Part shown: one piece after another, positions 42,801 through 51,424 of the stretch
How positions within the stretch are numbered: position 1 is the first letter of the stretch
Layout: every line of letters starts with the position of its first letter
Assembly: GCF_001429785.1 (NCBI RefSeq)
Contig: NZ_LMJF01000014.1
Span: forward strand, 329,324 to 393,323
Origin: Lysobacter sp. Root916
Lineage (GTDB): Bacteria > Pseudomonadota > Gammaproteobacteria > Xanthomonadales > Xanthomonadaceae
Direction: 5' to 3'
Length of the DNA: 64,000 nt
The notes under the pieces: model-generated
Databases searched by the model: none
Seen by the model: the letters and a program-made list of their open reading frames with translations, nothing else
Told to the model about the DNA's origin: nothing
Translations under genes and position numbers: made by a program

Positions 42801-43221
42801 GTCGGCGCTGGGCGATGCGCGTCCCTTGGCGCAGTTCGCGGAGGCCGCCGGTGGCGTCGGCCCGCAGCTGCGTGCCGCCGCATCGCCCGCGCGGGCGCGC
42901 GCCGCGCTGGACGCGCTGCTGCGCTTGCGCGCGCACGGCCTGCGCGAACCGCTGCCGTTCCTGCCGCGCGCCGGCTGGCTGTGGTACGCGGCCGATGCGG
43001 AGGGCCGCGACGCCTGGAACCAGGCCGCACTGCAATGGCACGGCGGCACTCACAGCTGGAGCGAAGCCGAGGCCAGCGGCGCGCGCCTGGCGTTGCGCGG
43101 CCGCGACCCGTTCGCCGCGGCGAGCGCGGACGGCGCCGACCTGGCCGAAGAATTCCGCGCGATCGCGCGGCTGGTATTCGACGCCGTGGTGCACGCGCGC
43201 AGCGAAGAGGACGCGCGATGA
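39877..43221 (+). CDS. recC: Exodeoxyribonuclease V subunit RecC
   Basis: This 1114-residue subunit of RecBCD has family landmarks: the N-terminal FRLYHSNALDVLAGLLAQEL and AMRRWLQATLAQTYGIAANL; FGRMVPMRLIPFRAICLLGM and NDGDYPRRDPVGGLNRLAAE near residue 660; and a C-terminal inactive nuclease-like domain. RecC reads the Chi signal and splits the strands for RecB and RecD. It overlaps recB by ATGA (43218-43221). The order recC-recB-recD is typical of Xanthomonadales, without an interposed ptrA. Confidence 0.95.
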   Translation: MPGRPDFRLYHSNALDVLAGLLAQELRTPVPGRSVLAPEVVLIPQVAMRRWLQATLAQTYGIAANLEFLTPGEFVQRALDANVPGIEDDIGAEALRWRLYKELSHPAALREPALAELRAYLSGADPLKPWSLAGELAGLFEKYQAWRRDWLRAWDQGQDRDDAQAALWRRVAGASRYRARRIGDYLARYGGDGAEVPEGLPPRLFAFATLNVSPDVLRVIATQARAGVLHFYLPTPSRKYWGDLASYGERLRLLDADASVQDADENPLLQAWGAAGRDFMAVLGGYEVVHPSGEIAAYADPETDPADDPARDSLLRRLQRDLLHRRAPAVPGWRAAVDSADPSLQVHACHTRLREVQVLHDQLRGLLEDPRFDPPLQPREIAVLAPDIDPYAPHIAAVFGGLAGRPGFIPYALADVSPLAAEPLADVFLRLLALPVSRFGLSEILDLLAAPAIAAAAGLDAPALERLHTWLHEAGARWGIDDAHRARHDAPADDAYTWRFALDRLLIGHASGADEAIAGVAPYTELEGSALDALDALIRLLRVLARNERALSAAMPPAQWRDRLLGLLQALLPRRPHDAGDQRTLERLRLLVETFARDAERAGFDAPVPAEVVRAHFRAALSEADTRAPLLTGGVSFGRMVPMRLIPFRAICLLGMNDGDYPRRDPVGGLNRLAAELGTAARRHGDRSLREDDRFLFLQLFVAASEVLYLSYLGADPRDGSLREPSPLVSELLDVAARYHQAPDVARAALTVREPLQPFSPAAFGAGDHGEAAPEPRRYSYRGEWQPAAQAGGEARIELGPWIDAPLAPLDATAPAIALADLRAFLRDPPGAFLRQRLNMRLPDAGAAVDDVEPLLLPGRGLQRQQLQYAVYEALLAGRGEDLQAQLRARALLPSGPLGRRQLDSLLAEVRPYAEAFAQWREQQAPQSQHFELELAAGRLHGRVDDLYAAGLARLRFGKLHGPAQIAHGLDWLVLSALGDARPLAQFAEAAGGVGPQLRAAASPARARAALDALLRLRAHGLREPLPFLPRAGWLWYAADAEGRDAWNQAALQWHGGTHSWSEAEASGARLALRGRDPFAAASADGADLAEEFRAIARLVFDAVVHARSEEDAR

Positions 43222-46200
43222 GCGGGCATACGCGCGATCTGTTCGACGAGCTGCCGCCGGCGCCCGAGCCCGGCGCGGACGACGCCTACCTGCGTCTGCC
43301 GCTGCACGGCCTGCAGCTGATCGAGGCCAGCGCCGGCACCGGCAAGACCTACACCCTGGCCACCCTGGTCACGCGCCTGGTGATCGAGCGCGGCCTGCGC
43401 GTGGGCCAGATCCTCGCGGTCACCTTCACCGACGCGGCCACCCAGGAACTGCGCGAGCGCCTGCGCAAGCGCCTGCTGCTGGCCGCGCGCATCGCCGCCG
43501 ACGATCCGGCCCTGGCCATCGGCGAGGACGACGGCGAACGCGCGGTCACGCGCGCGCTGATCGCCGCGCGTTTGCGCGAGGAAGCCCCGTCGGCCTTGCG
43601 CGCGCGCCTGGCCCGCGCCGCGCGCGAGATCGACCTGGCCGCGGTGGTGACCATCCACGGCTTCTGCGCGCGCGTGCTCAGCGAACACGCGCTGGAGACC
43701 GGCCAAGCCTTCCTGGCCCCGGAGATGATCGGCAGCGATCGCGACCTGCGCGACGAGGTCGCGGTGGATCTGTGGCGCTCGCTGGGCACCGACGCGGTCG
43801 CGGCCGAACTGCTGCAGGCGCGCTGGCCCGCCGGTCCCGCCGCCCTGGCCGCCGACCTGGGGCCGCTGCTGCGCGCCGCACGCCTCAAGCCCGCGCTGCC
43901 CGCGCCCACGCCCGATCCCTTGCCGCTGCTGCAGGCGCGCGCGGCCGCCCTGCGCGAGCGCTATCGCCAGCACGGCGCACAGGCCTTCAACGATATCGAA
44001 GCCGCGATGGCCGCCAAGGTGCTCAACGGCCAGACCTGGCGCGCCGAATTGCCGGGCGCGCTGCGCGAGGCGCTGACGCGCTGGTGCGCGAACGAAGACG
44101 CCGCCGCGCGCATCGAGCCGCGCATCGACCGCATGACCCCGGCCGCGCTCGCCGAGCGCACCAACAAGGGCAAGCAGGCGCAGACCCCAAGCTCGCCGCT
44201 GTTCGTCGCCATCGCCGACTATCTCGAGGCCGCGGCCGCGCGCGCGCAATGGCTGGACGCGCAGGGCCTGGCCCTGGTCCACCGCGTGCGCGAGGAGGCG
44301 GCCGCGCGCCTGGCCGAGCTCAAGCGCGTGCGCCGCGTGCAGACCTACGACGATCTCATCGACGGTGTCGCCCAGGCCTTGAGCGGCCCGCATGCCGGCG
44401 CCCTGGTTGCGCGGCTGCGCGCGCAGTACGCCGTCGCCCTGGTCGACGAATTCCAGGACACCGACGCGCGCCAGTGGGCAATCTTCGAACGCGTGTTCGG
44501 GCCCGACGGACGCGAAGGCGGCAGCCTGTTCGTGATCGGCGATCCCAAGCAGGCGATCTACGGCTTCCGCGGCGGCGACGTGCACACCTATCTGGCGGCC
44601 GCGGCCCAGGCCGAGCTGGCGCCGCCGCTGCTGCGCAATTTCCGTTCGCGGCCGTCGCTGCTGCGCGCGGTGCAGGCCCTGTACCAACGCGCGGGCGCGG
44701 ACGCCTTCGTCGACGCGCGCATCCGCTTCCTCGAAGTCGAGCCCGGCGGCAGCGTCGCCGACGCGGCCCTGTCGCGTCACGGCCGGCGCGCGCCCGCGCT
44801 GACCCTGCGCCGACTGCCCGCGCCCGACGACGCCGGCTCCGGCTCCGGCTCCGGCAAGGGCCGCGCGCAATGGAGCGCACCGGAGTCGCGCGAACTGGCC
44901 ACGCGCGCCTGCGTGGCCGCGATCCACGCCTGGCTCGCCGACGCGCGCGCCGGGCAGGCCACGCTGGACGGGCGCGCGCTGCAACCGGCCGACATCGCCG
45001 TGCTGGTGCGCAGCCACGACGAGGCCGCGCGCATGCAGCGCGCCCTGGTCGCCGCCGGCATCCCCGCGGTCGCGGCCGGACGCCAGAGCGTGTTCGCGAC
45101 CGAGCAGGCCCTGGAATTGCTGGCGCTGTTCGAGGCCCTGCTCCAACCCGGCGATCACGGCCGCCTGCGCGGCGCTCTGGCCAGCGTGTTCCTGGGCCTG
45201 GACGCGCGCGCGATCGCGCGCATGGACGCCGAAGACGCCTGGCAGCGCGACTGGCAGCTGCGCGCGCTGGAATGGCGCGAACGCTGGCAGCGTCACGGCC
45301 CGCTGGCCCTGGTCGCCGACCTGTGCGCGCAGCAGGCGCCGCGCCTGCTCGCCCTGGGCGACGGCGAACGCCGCCTGACCAATCTGCTGCAATTGGGCGA
45401 AGTGCTGCAGGAGGCCGACGCCCAGGCGCTGGGCCTGCACGGCCTGGTCGATTGGCTGCGCCTGCGCATCGCCGAGGCCGACGACAACGACGAACAACAG
45501 CAGCTGCGTCTGGAATCGGACGCGCGCCGCGTGCAGATCCTGACCCTGCACAAGAGCAAGGGCCTGGAGTTCGGCCTGGTGTTCCTGCCGTTCGCCGCGA
45601 TCGGTCGCGAGCCGCGCGGCGGGCGTCACTGCGAATACCCCGACGACGACGGCCGCGTGCTGCAACTGGAAGGCGAGCACGACGACGCCGGCACGCCGGT
45701 CTGGGGCGAGGCGCGCGTGCGCGCCTCGCGCGAGTCCGCCGCCGAGGACGCGCGCCTGCTCTATGTGGGCCTGACCCGCGCCCGCCACGCGCTGTGGCTG
45801 GCGACCGGGCCGCTATACCTGAGCGCATCGACGCCGCTGGCGCCGATGCTGGATGCGCCCGAGGCGCTGGACAGCGGCGACGCCGGCGATATCGAAATCG
45901 ACGATCGCGCGCTGGAGCCGCGCCCCGCACCGCTGCCTCCGATCGCGCCCGCGGCGGTGCCGCCCGCGCGCAGCCTGCGCCGCGGGCTGCCGCGCGATTG
46001 GTGGGTGCACAGCTTCACCCAGCTCACCCGCGAGGACGCCGGCAGCAGGGTCCAGGACGAACACGGCGCGCAGGACGAACCCGAGCCGCTGGCGCTGCCC
46101 GCGCCCAGCGAGCTGCCGATCGACGCGATGGAGCTGCGCTTCTCCGGCAGCCGCTTCGGCAACGCCGTGCACACCGCGCTGGAGCGCTGCGACTTCGCCG

Positions 46201-46886
46201 TCTGGGGCGATTGGCGCCGCCTGGGCGCGATACCCGACGGACAGGAGGCGCTGCTGCGCACGGCCCTGCACGAACAGGGCTATACCGAGGCCGACGTCGA
46301 CGACGGCGGCCTGGACACGCTGGCGCGCCTGGTCGGCGCGACCCTGACCGCGACCCTGCCCGAAGGCGCGCGCCTGGCCGACCTGCCGCCGGCCGCCTTG
46401 CGCGCCGAGATGGAATTCCATTTCGCGCTCAACGACGCCTCCACCACGGCCCTGCTGGAACTGCTGCACGCGCACGGCTGGCTGCGCGCGCGCCAGGCCT
46501 TCGGCCATCGGCGCCGGCTCGATGGTCTGATGACCGGCAAGATCGACTTGGTCTATGCGCACGAAGGCCGCTATTACCTGCTCGACTACAAGACCAACCG
46601 CCTGCCGTCCTACGACGCCGCCGCGATCGAGCGCGCGATGGACGACAGCGAGTACACCCTGCAATCGTTGATCTACACCTTGGCCCTGCACCGCTGGCTG
46701 CGCTTCCGGCTCGGCGCCGACTACGACTACGCGCGCGATTTCGGCGGCACCCGTTATCTGTTCTGCCGCGGTCTGGATCCGATGCGATCCGATGAAGAAG
46801 GCGCGGGCATCCACGCCGAGGTGCCGCCGCGCGCGCTGGTCGAGGCCTTGGACGCGCTGTTCGGCGGCGCGGGTGGCGCGCCATGA
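43218..46886 (+). CDS. recB: Exodeoxyribonuclease V subunit RecB (helicase-nuclease)
   Basis: This is a 1222-residue protein. Walker A IEASAGTGKTYTLATL lies near residue 40. UvrD-type motifs follow: AVTFTDAATQELRERL, VDEFQDTDARQWAIF, IGDPKQAIYGFRGGDVHTYL, ILTLHKSKGLEFGLVFLPFA and LLYVGLTRARHALW. The C-terminal nuclease domain keeps GKIDLVYAHEGRYYLLDYKT with the D-x-K motif. It drives 3'-5' unwinding and cuts DNA until Chi. It is translationally coupled to recC and recD by ATGA overlaps. All expected motifs are present. Confidence 0.95.
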   Translation: MSGHTRDLFDELPPAPEPGADDAYLRLPLHGLQLIEASAGTGKTYTLATLVTRLVIERGLRVGQILAVTFTDAATQELRERLRKRLLLAARIAADDPALAIGEDDGERAVTRALIAARLREEAPSALRARLARAAREIDLAAVVTIHGFCARVLSEHALETGQAFLAPEMIGSDRDLRDEVAVDLWRSLGTDAVAAELLQARWPAGPAALAADLGPLLRAARLKPALPAPTPDPLPLLQARAAALRERYRQHGAQAFNDIEAAMAAKVLNGQTWRAELPGALREALTRWCANEDAAARIEPRIDRMTPAALAERTNKGKQAQTPSSPLFVAIADYLEAAAARAQWLDAQGLALVHRVREEAAARLAELKRVRRVQTYDDLIDGVAQALSGPHAGALVARLRAQYAVALVDEFQDTDARQWAIFERVFGPDGREGGSLFVIGDPKQAIYGFRGGDVHTYLAAAAQAELAPPLLRNFRSRPSLLRAVQALYQRAGADAFVDARIRFLEVEPGGSVADAALSRHGRRAPALTLRRLPAPDDAGSGSGSGKGRAQWSAPESRELATRACVAAIHAWLADARAGQATLDGRALQPADIAVLVRSHDEAARMQRALVAAGIPAVAAGRQSVFATEQALELLALFEALLQPGDHGRLRGALASVFLGLDARAIARMDAEDAWQRDWQLRALEWRERWQRHGPLALVADLCAQQAPRLLALGDGERRLTNLLQLGEVLQEADAQALGLHGLVDWLRLRIAEADDNDEQQQLRLESDARRVQILTLHKSKGLEFGLVFLPFAAIGREPRGGRHCEYPDDDGRVLQLEGEHDDAGTPVWGEARVRASRESAAEDARLLYVGLTRARHALWLATGPLYLSASTPLAPMLDAPEALDSGDAGDIEIDDRALEPRPAPLPPIAPAAVPPARSLRRGLPRDWWVHSFTQLTREDAGSRVQDEHGAQDEPEPLALPAPSELPIDAMELRFSGSRFGNAVHTALERCDFAVWGDWRRLGAIPDGQEALLRTALHEQGYTEADVDDGGLDTLARLVGATLTATLPEGARLADLPPAALRAEMEFHFALNDASTTALLELLHAHGWLRARQAFGHRRRLDGLMTGKIDLVYAHEGRYYLLDYKTNRLPSYDAAAIERAMDDSEYTLQSLIYTLALHRWLRFRLGADYDYARDFGGTRYLFCRGLDPMRSDEEGAGIHAEVPPRALVEALDALFGGAGGAP

Positions 46887-48700
46887 GCCTGCTCGACGCC
46901 CTGCTGCGGCGCGGCTTGGTGCGCAGCGTCGATCACGCGCTGGCGCAATCGCTGCGCCGGTTGGATCCGGCCACGCCCGAGCTGGTGCAGGCCGGCGCCG
47001 CGCTGGCCGCGCGCGCGATCGCCGATGGCCATGCGGCGTTCGATGTCGCCCGACCCGACGAGGACATCGGCGCGGCGGTGCTGGTCGAACCCGCGCAATG
47101 GCTGGCGGCGTTGCGCGCCTCGCCCTGGATCGCCCAGCCCGGCGACGACGGCATCGCCGATCCGGGCGCGCCGCTGGTGCTGGAGCGCGGTCTGCTCTAT
47201 TTGCGTCGTTACCGCGAATACGAACGCCGCCTGGCCGCGCGCCTGCGCGCGCTGGCCGCGCAAGCGCCGCCGCCGGCCGACACCGCCGCGCTCGCGCCCC
47301 TGTTCGCGAGCTTGTTTCCGCACGCACGCGACGGCGACCGCCAGGCGCGCGCGGCCGCGCTGGCCTTGGCGCGTTCGCTGCTGCTGGTCACCGGCGGGCC
47401 CGGCACCGGCAAGACCACCACGGTCGCGCGTCTGTTGCTGCTGTTGATCGCGCAGGCGCAGCGCGCGGGCGCGCGGCCGCCGCGGATCGCGCTGGCGGCG
47501 CCGACCGGCCGCGCTGCCGAGCGCATGGCCGAAAGCCTGCGCGCCGCCGCCGCCACCCTGCGTATGCTGCCCGGCGTCGACCCGGCCTGGTGCGACGCGC
47601 TGCCGGTGGAGGCGCGCACCCTGCATCGTCTGCTCGGCAGCCTGCCCGACAGCCCGCGCTTCCGCCACGACGCGCGCGATCCGCTGGCCTACGACGCGGT
47701 GGTGATCGACGAAGCCTCGATGGTCGATCTGCCGCTGATGTGCAAGCTGGTCGAGGCCGTGCCCGACGGCGCGCGCCTGATCCTGCTCGGCGACCGCGAC
47801 CAGCTGCCGTCGGTGGAAGCCGGCGACGTGCTGGCCGCGATCGTCGACGCGGCCGGCGAGGACGAAGCGCTGCCGGCGCCGATCGAACGCCTGCTGCAAC
47901 CGCTGCTCGGCGAGGGGCCGATCGCGGACACCGCCGCCGCGCCGCTGGCCGGCCACCGCGTGCATCTGCAACGCGGTTACCGCCAGGCCGACAGCCTGGA
48001 CCTGGCGCCGCTGGCCGAAGCCACCCGCGCCGGCGATGCCGACGCCGCGCTGGCCCTGCTGCGCGACGGCGCGCTGCGCGGCGTGAGTTTCCACGAGGAC
48101 GCGATCGACCCGCTGGCCGGTGCCGGCCGCGAGCGCCTGCTCGGCGAATGGCGCGCGTTGGCCGCGGTCGACGATCCCCTGCAGGCCTTGGCCCTGGCCG
48201 GCCGCGTGCGCCTGCTAACCGCGCTGCGCGACGGTGCGCAGGGCGCCGCGCCCTTGAACGCGCGCATCGAAGAGGCGCTGGCCGGCAGCCATCGCGCGGC
48301 CTACTTCCATGGCCGCCTGCTGCTGATCACCGAGAACAGCTACCGCCACGGTCTGTTCAACGGCGACATCGGCGTCTGCCTGCGTCCCGCCGACGGCGAG
48401 GGCAGCGTGGTCTGGTTCGCCGGCGGCAGCGAAGGCGTGCGCGGCTATTACCCGGCCGCCTTGCCCGCCCACGCGGGCGCGTTCGCGATGACCGTGCACA
48501 AGGCCCAGGGCTCGGAGTTCGACCGGGTGTGGCTGCAACTGCCGCGCGCGGATGCGCGCAGCCTGTCGCGCGAATTGCTCTACACCGGCATGACCCGCGC
48601 GCGCCGCGAGCTGCATCTGTGCGCGAGCGAGGCGGTGCTGCGCGCGGCCTTGTCGCGGCACGCGATGCGGGTGTCGGGCTTGGCGGCGCGCTTGCGCTAG
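46883..48700 (+). CDS. recD: Exodeoxyribonuclease V subunit RecD (5'-3' helicase)
   Basis: This is a 605-residue protein. Walker A TGGPGTGKTTTVARLLLL lies near residue 175. Helicase motifs follow: VVIDEASMVDLPLMCKLVEA, LLGDRDQLPSVEAGDVL, and later FAMTVHKAQGSEFDRVWLQL and LLYTGMTRARRELHL. The N-terminal about 110 residues are the RecBC-binding part. With RecB and RecC it completes the recombination and phage-defence nuclease. It ends 22 bp before a repeat unit that precedes a convergent LysR gene. Confidence 0.95.
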   Translation: MSLLDALLRRGLVRSVDHALAQSLRRLDPATPELVQAGAALAARAIADGHAAFDVARPDEDIGAAVLVEPAQWLAALRASPWIAQPGDDGIADPGAPLVLERGLLYLRRYREYERRLAARLRALAAQAPPPADTAALAPLFASLFPHARDGDRQARAAALALARSLLLVTGGPGTGKTTTVARLLLLLIAQAQRAGARPPRIALAAPTGRAAERMAESLRAAAATLRMLPGVDPAWCDALPVEARTLHRLLGSLPDSPRFRHDARDPLAYDAVVIDEASMVDLPLMCKLVEAVPDGARLILLGDRDQLPSVEAGDVLAAIVDAAGEDEALPAPIERLLQPLLGEGPIADTAAAPLAGHRVHLQRGYRQADSLDLAPLAEATRAGDADAALALLRDGALRGVSFHEDAIDPLAGAGRERLLGEWRALAAVDDPLQALALAGRVRLLTALRDGAQGAAPLNARIEEALAGSHRAAYFHGRLLLITENSYRHGLFNGDIGVCLRPADGEGSVVWFAGGSEGVRGYYPAALPAHAGAFAMTVHKAQGSEFDRVWLQLPRADARSLSRELLYTGMTRARRELHLCASEAVLRAALSRHAMRVSGLAARLR

Positions 48701-48721
48701 CCCCGCTCCCGCCACTAGCCG

Positions 48722-48832
48722 TCCCTTCTCCCGCTTGCGGGAGAAGGTGCCCGAAGGGCGGATGAGGGCAGCGCATGAGGTTGAAGCCAAGCGCCTGCAC
48801 CGACCCTCACCCCGCCAGCGGGAGAGGGGCTA
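48722..48832. repeat. CTCCCGC/GCGGGAG repeat unit between recD and LysR gene
   Basis: One copy of the unit seen at 34345-34880: a first hairpin CTTCTCCCGCTTGCGGGAGAAG, given here as arms TTCTCCCGC (48725-48733) and GCGGGAGAA (48736-48744), a middle GGCGGATGAGGGCAGCG, and a second, weaker CCCGC/GCGGG stem ending near 48832. It lies between convergent genes. Confidence 0.8.
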
Positions 48833-48856
48833 AAGAAAGAAGGAGCACATCGGACT

Positions 48857-48938
48857 CGTAGGGCGCGGCGACAACCGCACCGGCGCGGCCGGCCGGCTAT
48901 GGCGATGGTGCGGTTCGCTACGCTCACCGCACCCTACG
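48857..48938. repeat. Palindromic repeat, family A copy 3 (degenerate left arm)
   Basis: The right arm 48908-48938 (GTGCGGTTCGCTACGCTCAC, then CGCACCCTACG) matches copies 1 and 2. The left arm 48857-48880 begins CGTAGGGCGCGG and ends AACCGCAC but has lost the middle. The element sits between convergent recD and LysR genes, directly after another repeat unit. Confidence 0.75.
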
Positions 48939-48962
48939 GCCGCAGTCGTATTCGAAGCCGGC

Positions 48963-50048
48963 TCAAGCCAGCTCCGCATCCTCGCTGTCGTGCACCGCGC
49001 CGGCCACGATCGCATCGACCTCGACTTCCGGCGACGCCTTGCTGGGGCGCTGCTTGGCGACCTTGGCCAGCTCGGCCGCGATCGCCGCCGAGGCGTCCTC
49101 GGAGGCCTTGCGGAAGCGCTGGCGGTCCGGGCACAGCACCTGCATGTAGTCGGCGTCGAAGTTCAAACGCTCGACCAGGAAGTCGACGAAGGCGCGCACC
49201 TTGGGCGACTGCACCTGGCCGCGCGGGAACACCGCGTTGAAGTCCATCTCCGGCCCGGTCCAGCCGGCCAGCACGCGCTGCACGTAGCCCTGCTCGGCAT
49301 AGGCCTTGACGGTGACATCGCTGGCCAGCATCAGGCCCTCGCCGCACAGCAGCGCGCCCTTGAGCGCGCCCGGGTCGTTGGCCACCAGCACCGGATCGAC
49401 GCGGTAGTCGATGCTGCGGTCGCCGTCGCTGAGCGTCCACACGTAGGCGCCGTTGCGCCGCGACTTCTGCATCGCCAGGGTACGGTGATGCTGCAGATCG
49501 TCCGGGTGCAGCGGTTCGCCGTGGCGGGCCAGGTAGTTCGGGCTGGCGTAGACCTGGGTGCGGAACACCGCCAGGCGGCGCGCGATCAGGTTGGAGTCGG
49601 GCAGCTCGCCCACGCGCAGGGCGACGTCGATTTCCTTGTCGATGATGTCCAGCGGTTCGTTGGTCAGCAGCATCTCCAGGCGCACCTCGGGGTGGCGCGC
49701 GTGGAACTCGCCCAGCAGCGGCGCGATCCAGGTGATGCCGACCGAGTAGGGCGCGGTGAAGCGCAACCAGCCGCGCGGGCCGCCCTGGAGCTGGCCGACC
49801 GCGCTTTCGGCCTCGTCCAGCTCGCGCGCGATGCGCTGGCAGTGCTCGTAATAGATGTTGCCGGCCTCGGTCAGGCCGAGCTTGCGGGTCGTGCGATGCA
49901 GCAGCTGCGCGCCCAGGCGCGCCTCCAGGTCCTGCACCTTGCGGCTGACCGTGGTCTTGGGGAGCCGCAGCGCACGCGCCGCGGAGATGAAGCTGCCGTG
50001 CTCGACCACCTTGACGAAGATCAGGGTGTCGTTGAGATCGCGGGCCAT
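48963..50048 (-). CDS. LysR-family regulator with C-terminal extension, divergent from RND operon
   Basis: This is a 361-residue regulator. The helix-turn-helix lies at about residues 8-65 (TLIFVKVVEHGSFISAARAL, SRKVQDLEARL, HRTTRKLGLTEAG). The effector domain is at about 90-300. The body length is standard, but an extra tail of about 60 residues (after DADYMQVLCPDRQRFRKASE) is rich in Ala, Lys and acidic residues. It is divergent from a six-gene RND efflux operon, as with MexT and MexEF-OprN in Pseudomonas, so the likely role is activation of that operon by an inducer. Confidence 0.93.
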   Translation of the reverse strand: MARDLNDTLIFVKVVEHGSFISAARALRLPKTTVSRKVQDLEARLGAQLLHRTTRKLGLTEAGNIYYEHCQRIARELDEAESAVGQLQGGPRGWLRFTAPYSVGITWIAPLLGEFHARHPEVRLEMLLTNEPLDIIDKEIDVALRVGELPDSNLIARRLAVFRTQVYASPNYLARHGEPLHPDDLQHHRTLAMQKSRRNGAYVWTLSDGDRSIDYRVDPVLVANDPGALKGALLCGEGLMLASDVTVKAYAEQGYVQRVLAGWTGPEMDFNAVFPRGQVQSPKVRAFVDFLVERLNFDADYMQVLCPDRQRFRKASEDASAAIAAELAKVAKQRPSKASPEVEVDAIVAGAVHDSEDAELA

Positions 50049-50114
50049 GGGGGACTCCGGATGTGGGATGACGGGAGGGGCCGTCTCGGGACTGGCTAGG
50101 GGGCCGAGCCGGGC

Positions 50115-50159
50115 ATTAGCCCGATGTCGGGACAATTATTCCCTGAATCAACGGCTAAT
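50115..50159. promoter_or_regulatory. Candidate LysR binding region upstream of RND operon
   Basis: In the 168-bp divergent spacer, ATTAGCC (50115-50121) and GGCTAAT (50153-50159) are perfect inverted 7-mers, with a compact palindrome CCCGA-TG-TCGGG (50120-50131) beside the first. The arms are 31 bp apart, about three helical turns. The arrangement is compatible with LysR tetramer binding. The sites precede the first operon gene by about 60 bp. Confidence 0.5.
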
Positions 50160-50216
50160 CAAGTGCCGTTCGTGCGCCTAGTCTTTGTCGCACACCCGGA
50201 ACCCCCTGCCGCCCCC

Positions 50217-50486
50217 ATGTTGACCGCCCGCCAAGCCCGCCTCGCCTTCCTGCCGCTGATGATGATAGCGATGTCAGCCTTGATCGTGCTGGCCGCCATC
50301 GTGTTCCGCCAAGGCCTGTCCGAAGGCACGGAAGAGGCCTGGATGCTGGCCTGGGTGCTGGCTTTCACGGTCGCCCTGCCGACCGCGATGCTGGTGCTGC
50401 CGGCGATCGGCGCCCTGCTGTCCCACCACACCCGCCGCGAAACCATCCCGCTGATGGGAGAAAAAATCCCGGGAGCGGGACAATGA
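50217..50486 (+). CDS. DUF2798-type small membrane protein, first gene of RND operon
   Basis: This 89-residue protein has two hydrophobic helices (AFLPLMMIAMSALIVLAAIV and AWVLAFTVALPTAMLVLPAI). The pattern, length and context match DUF2798 proteins, which often precede efflux or stress genes. The function is unknown. The ATG at 50217 is preferred over an upstream in-frame start at 50124 that would add about 31 residues. It overlaps the next gene by four bases (ATGA, 50483-50486). Confidence 0.72.
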   Translation: MLTARQARLAFLPLMMIAMSALIVLAAIVFRQGLSEGTEEAWMLAWVLAFTVALPTAMLVLPAIGALLSHHTRRETIPLMGEKIPGAGQ

Positions 50487-51424
50487 AATCCCCCCTGGTG
50501 ATCCTGGGCGCCACCGGCGGCGTCGGCCGCGGCGTGGTCCAGGCCGCGATCAAGGCCGGCTGGCCGGTGATCGCGGTGGCCCGCGGCGGCCGCGAGCTCA
50601 AGCTGTTGCGGGCGGCCTACCCCGAGGCCGACCTGACCGTGCTCAGCGGCTCGGTCGCCAGCGACGCCGACGGCGCCAAGCTCGCGCGCGCCCTGCGCAA
50701 GCTCGGGCGCCCGCTGGCCGGCGTGGTCGCCGCGGTCTGCGGCAGCAACGAGCGCGGCCGCCTGCTCGATCACCCGGCCGCGTTCCTGCGCCGCAAGCTC
50801 GACGAAGACCTGCTGCCGCACCTGGCCGCCGCCCGCCACCTGCTGCCGCTGCTGGCCGAGGGCGACCGCGGCGGCAGCTACGTGCTGATCGGCGGCCCCG
50901 GCAGCGAACACCCCTGGGCCGGCTACGGCCATCGCTCGATCGGCGCGGCCGCGCTGCGCATGCTGGCGCGCGTGCTGCACGACGAAGCCCGGCAGATGTC
51001 GGTGCGCGTGCAGCTGCTCGCGGTCGACATGCCGGTGCGCACCGAGCTCAACGGCTGCCATGCCTGCCCGGAATGGCCCAGCGCCCTGTCGATCGGCCAG
51101 CGCGCGCTGGCGCTGATCGAACAGGCCGAACAACGCAGCGAACCGGCGCGCGCGATCGTCACCTACGCGCGCGCGCTCGGCCCCGGCACGCTGCCTTCCT
51201 ATGCGGTCGATCTGTCCGACGACATCGACCGCGAACCCGCACCGCCCGCGGCCCAGACCGCGCGCTTGCAGCCAGCCGCCGCCGAATCGACGACGCCAGC
51301 GACCGCTACGCAAGATCCGGATAGCCCCGTCGACTCCAAAACGCAACGCTGTCTGCAAGACGCACGCGCGCTGCTGAAAGCGATCACCACTTCGAAAACC
51401 AACCAGGAACCCTCCCCACAATGA
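50483..51424 (+). CDS. Short-chain dehydrogenase-fold protein lacking the catalytic lysine
   Basis: This is a 313-residue protein. A Rossmann motif, LVILGATGGVGRGVVQAA, is at the N-terminus. The classical Y-x-x-x-K active site is altered: Tyr148 is followed by Gly-His-Arg-Ser, so position +4 is Ser152, not Lys. It may bind NAD(P)H without ordinary dehydrogenase activity. The last about 80 residues are low-complexity (PAPPAAQTARLQPAAAEST) and end in a charged tail. The stop overlaps the adaptor gene start by ATGA (51421-51424). In Pseudomonas, MexS (an oxidoreductase) affects MexEF-OprN, so a redox-linked role in efflux control is an idea. Confidence 0.75.
   Translation: MKSPLVILGATGGVGRGVVQAAIKAGWPVIAVARGGRELKLLRAAYPEADLTVLSGSVASDADGAKLARALRKLGRPLAGVVAAVCGSNERGRLLDHPAAFLRRKLDEDLLPHLAAARHLLPLLAEGDRGGSYVLIGGPGSEHPWAGYGHRSIGAAALRMLARVLHDEARQMSVRVQLLAVDMPVRTELNGCHACPEWPSALSIGQRALALIEQAEQRSEPARAIVTYARALGPGTLPSYAVDLSDDIDREPAPPAAQTARLQPAAAESTTPATATQDPDSPVDSKTQRCLQDARALLKAITTSKTNQEPSPQ

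Noticed and set aside
39592-43194. A 1200-codon open frame antisense to recC
   Set aside because: A shadow of recC on the opposite strand, with Gln/Arg/Ala/His-rich low-complexity translation and no ribosome-binding site.
42308-46795. A 1495-codon open frame on the plus strand overlapping recC and recB
   Set aside because: It is in another frame of clearly recognisable recC/recB, is Arg/Ala/Pro-rich without motifs, and results from the high GC content that removes stop codons.
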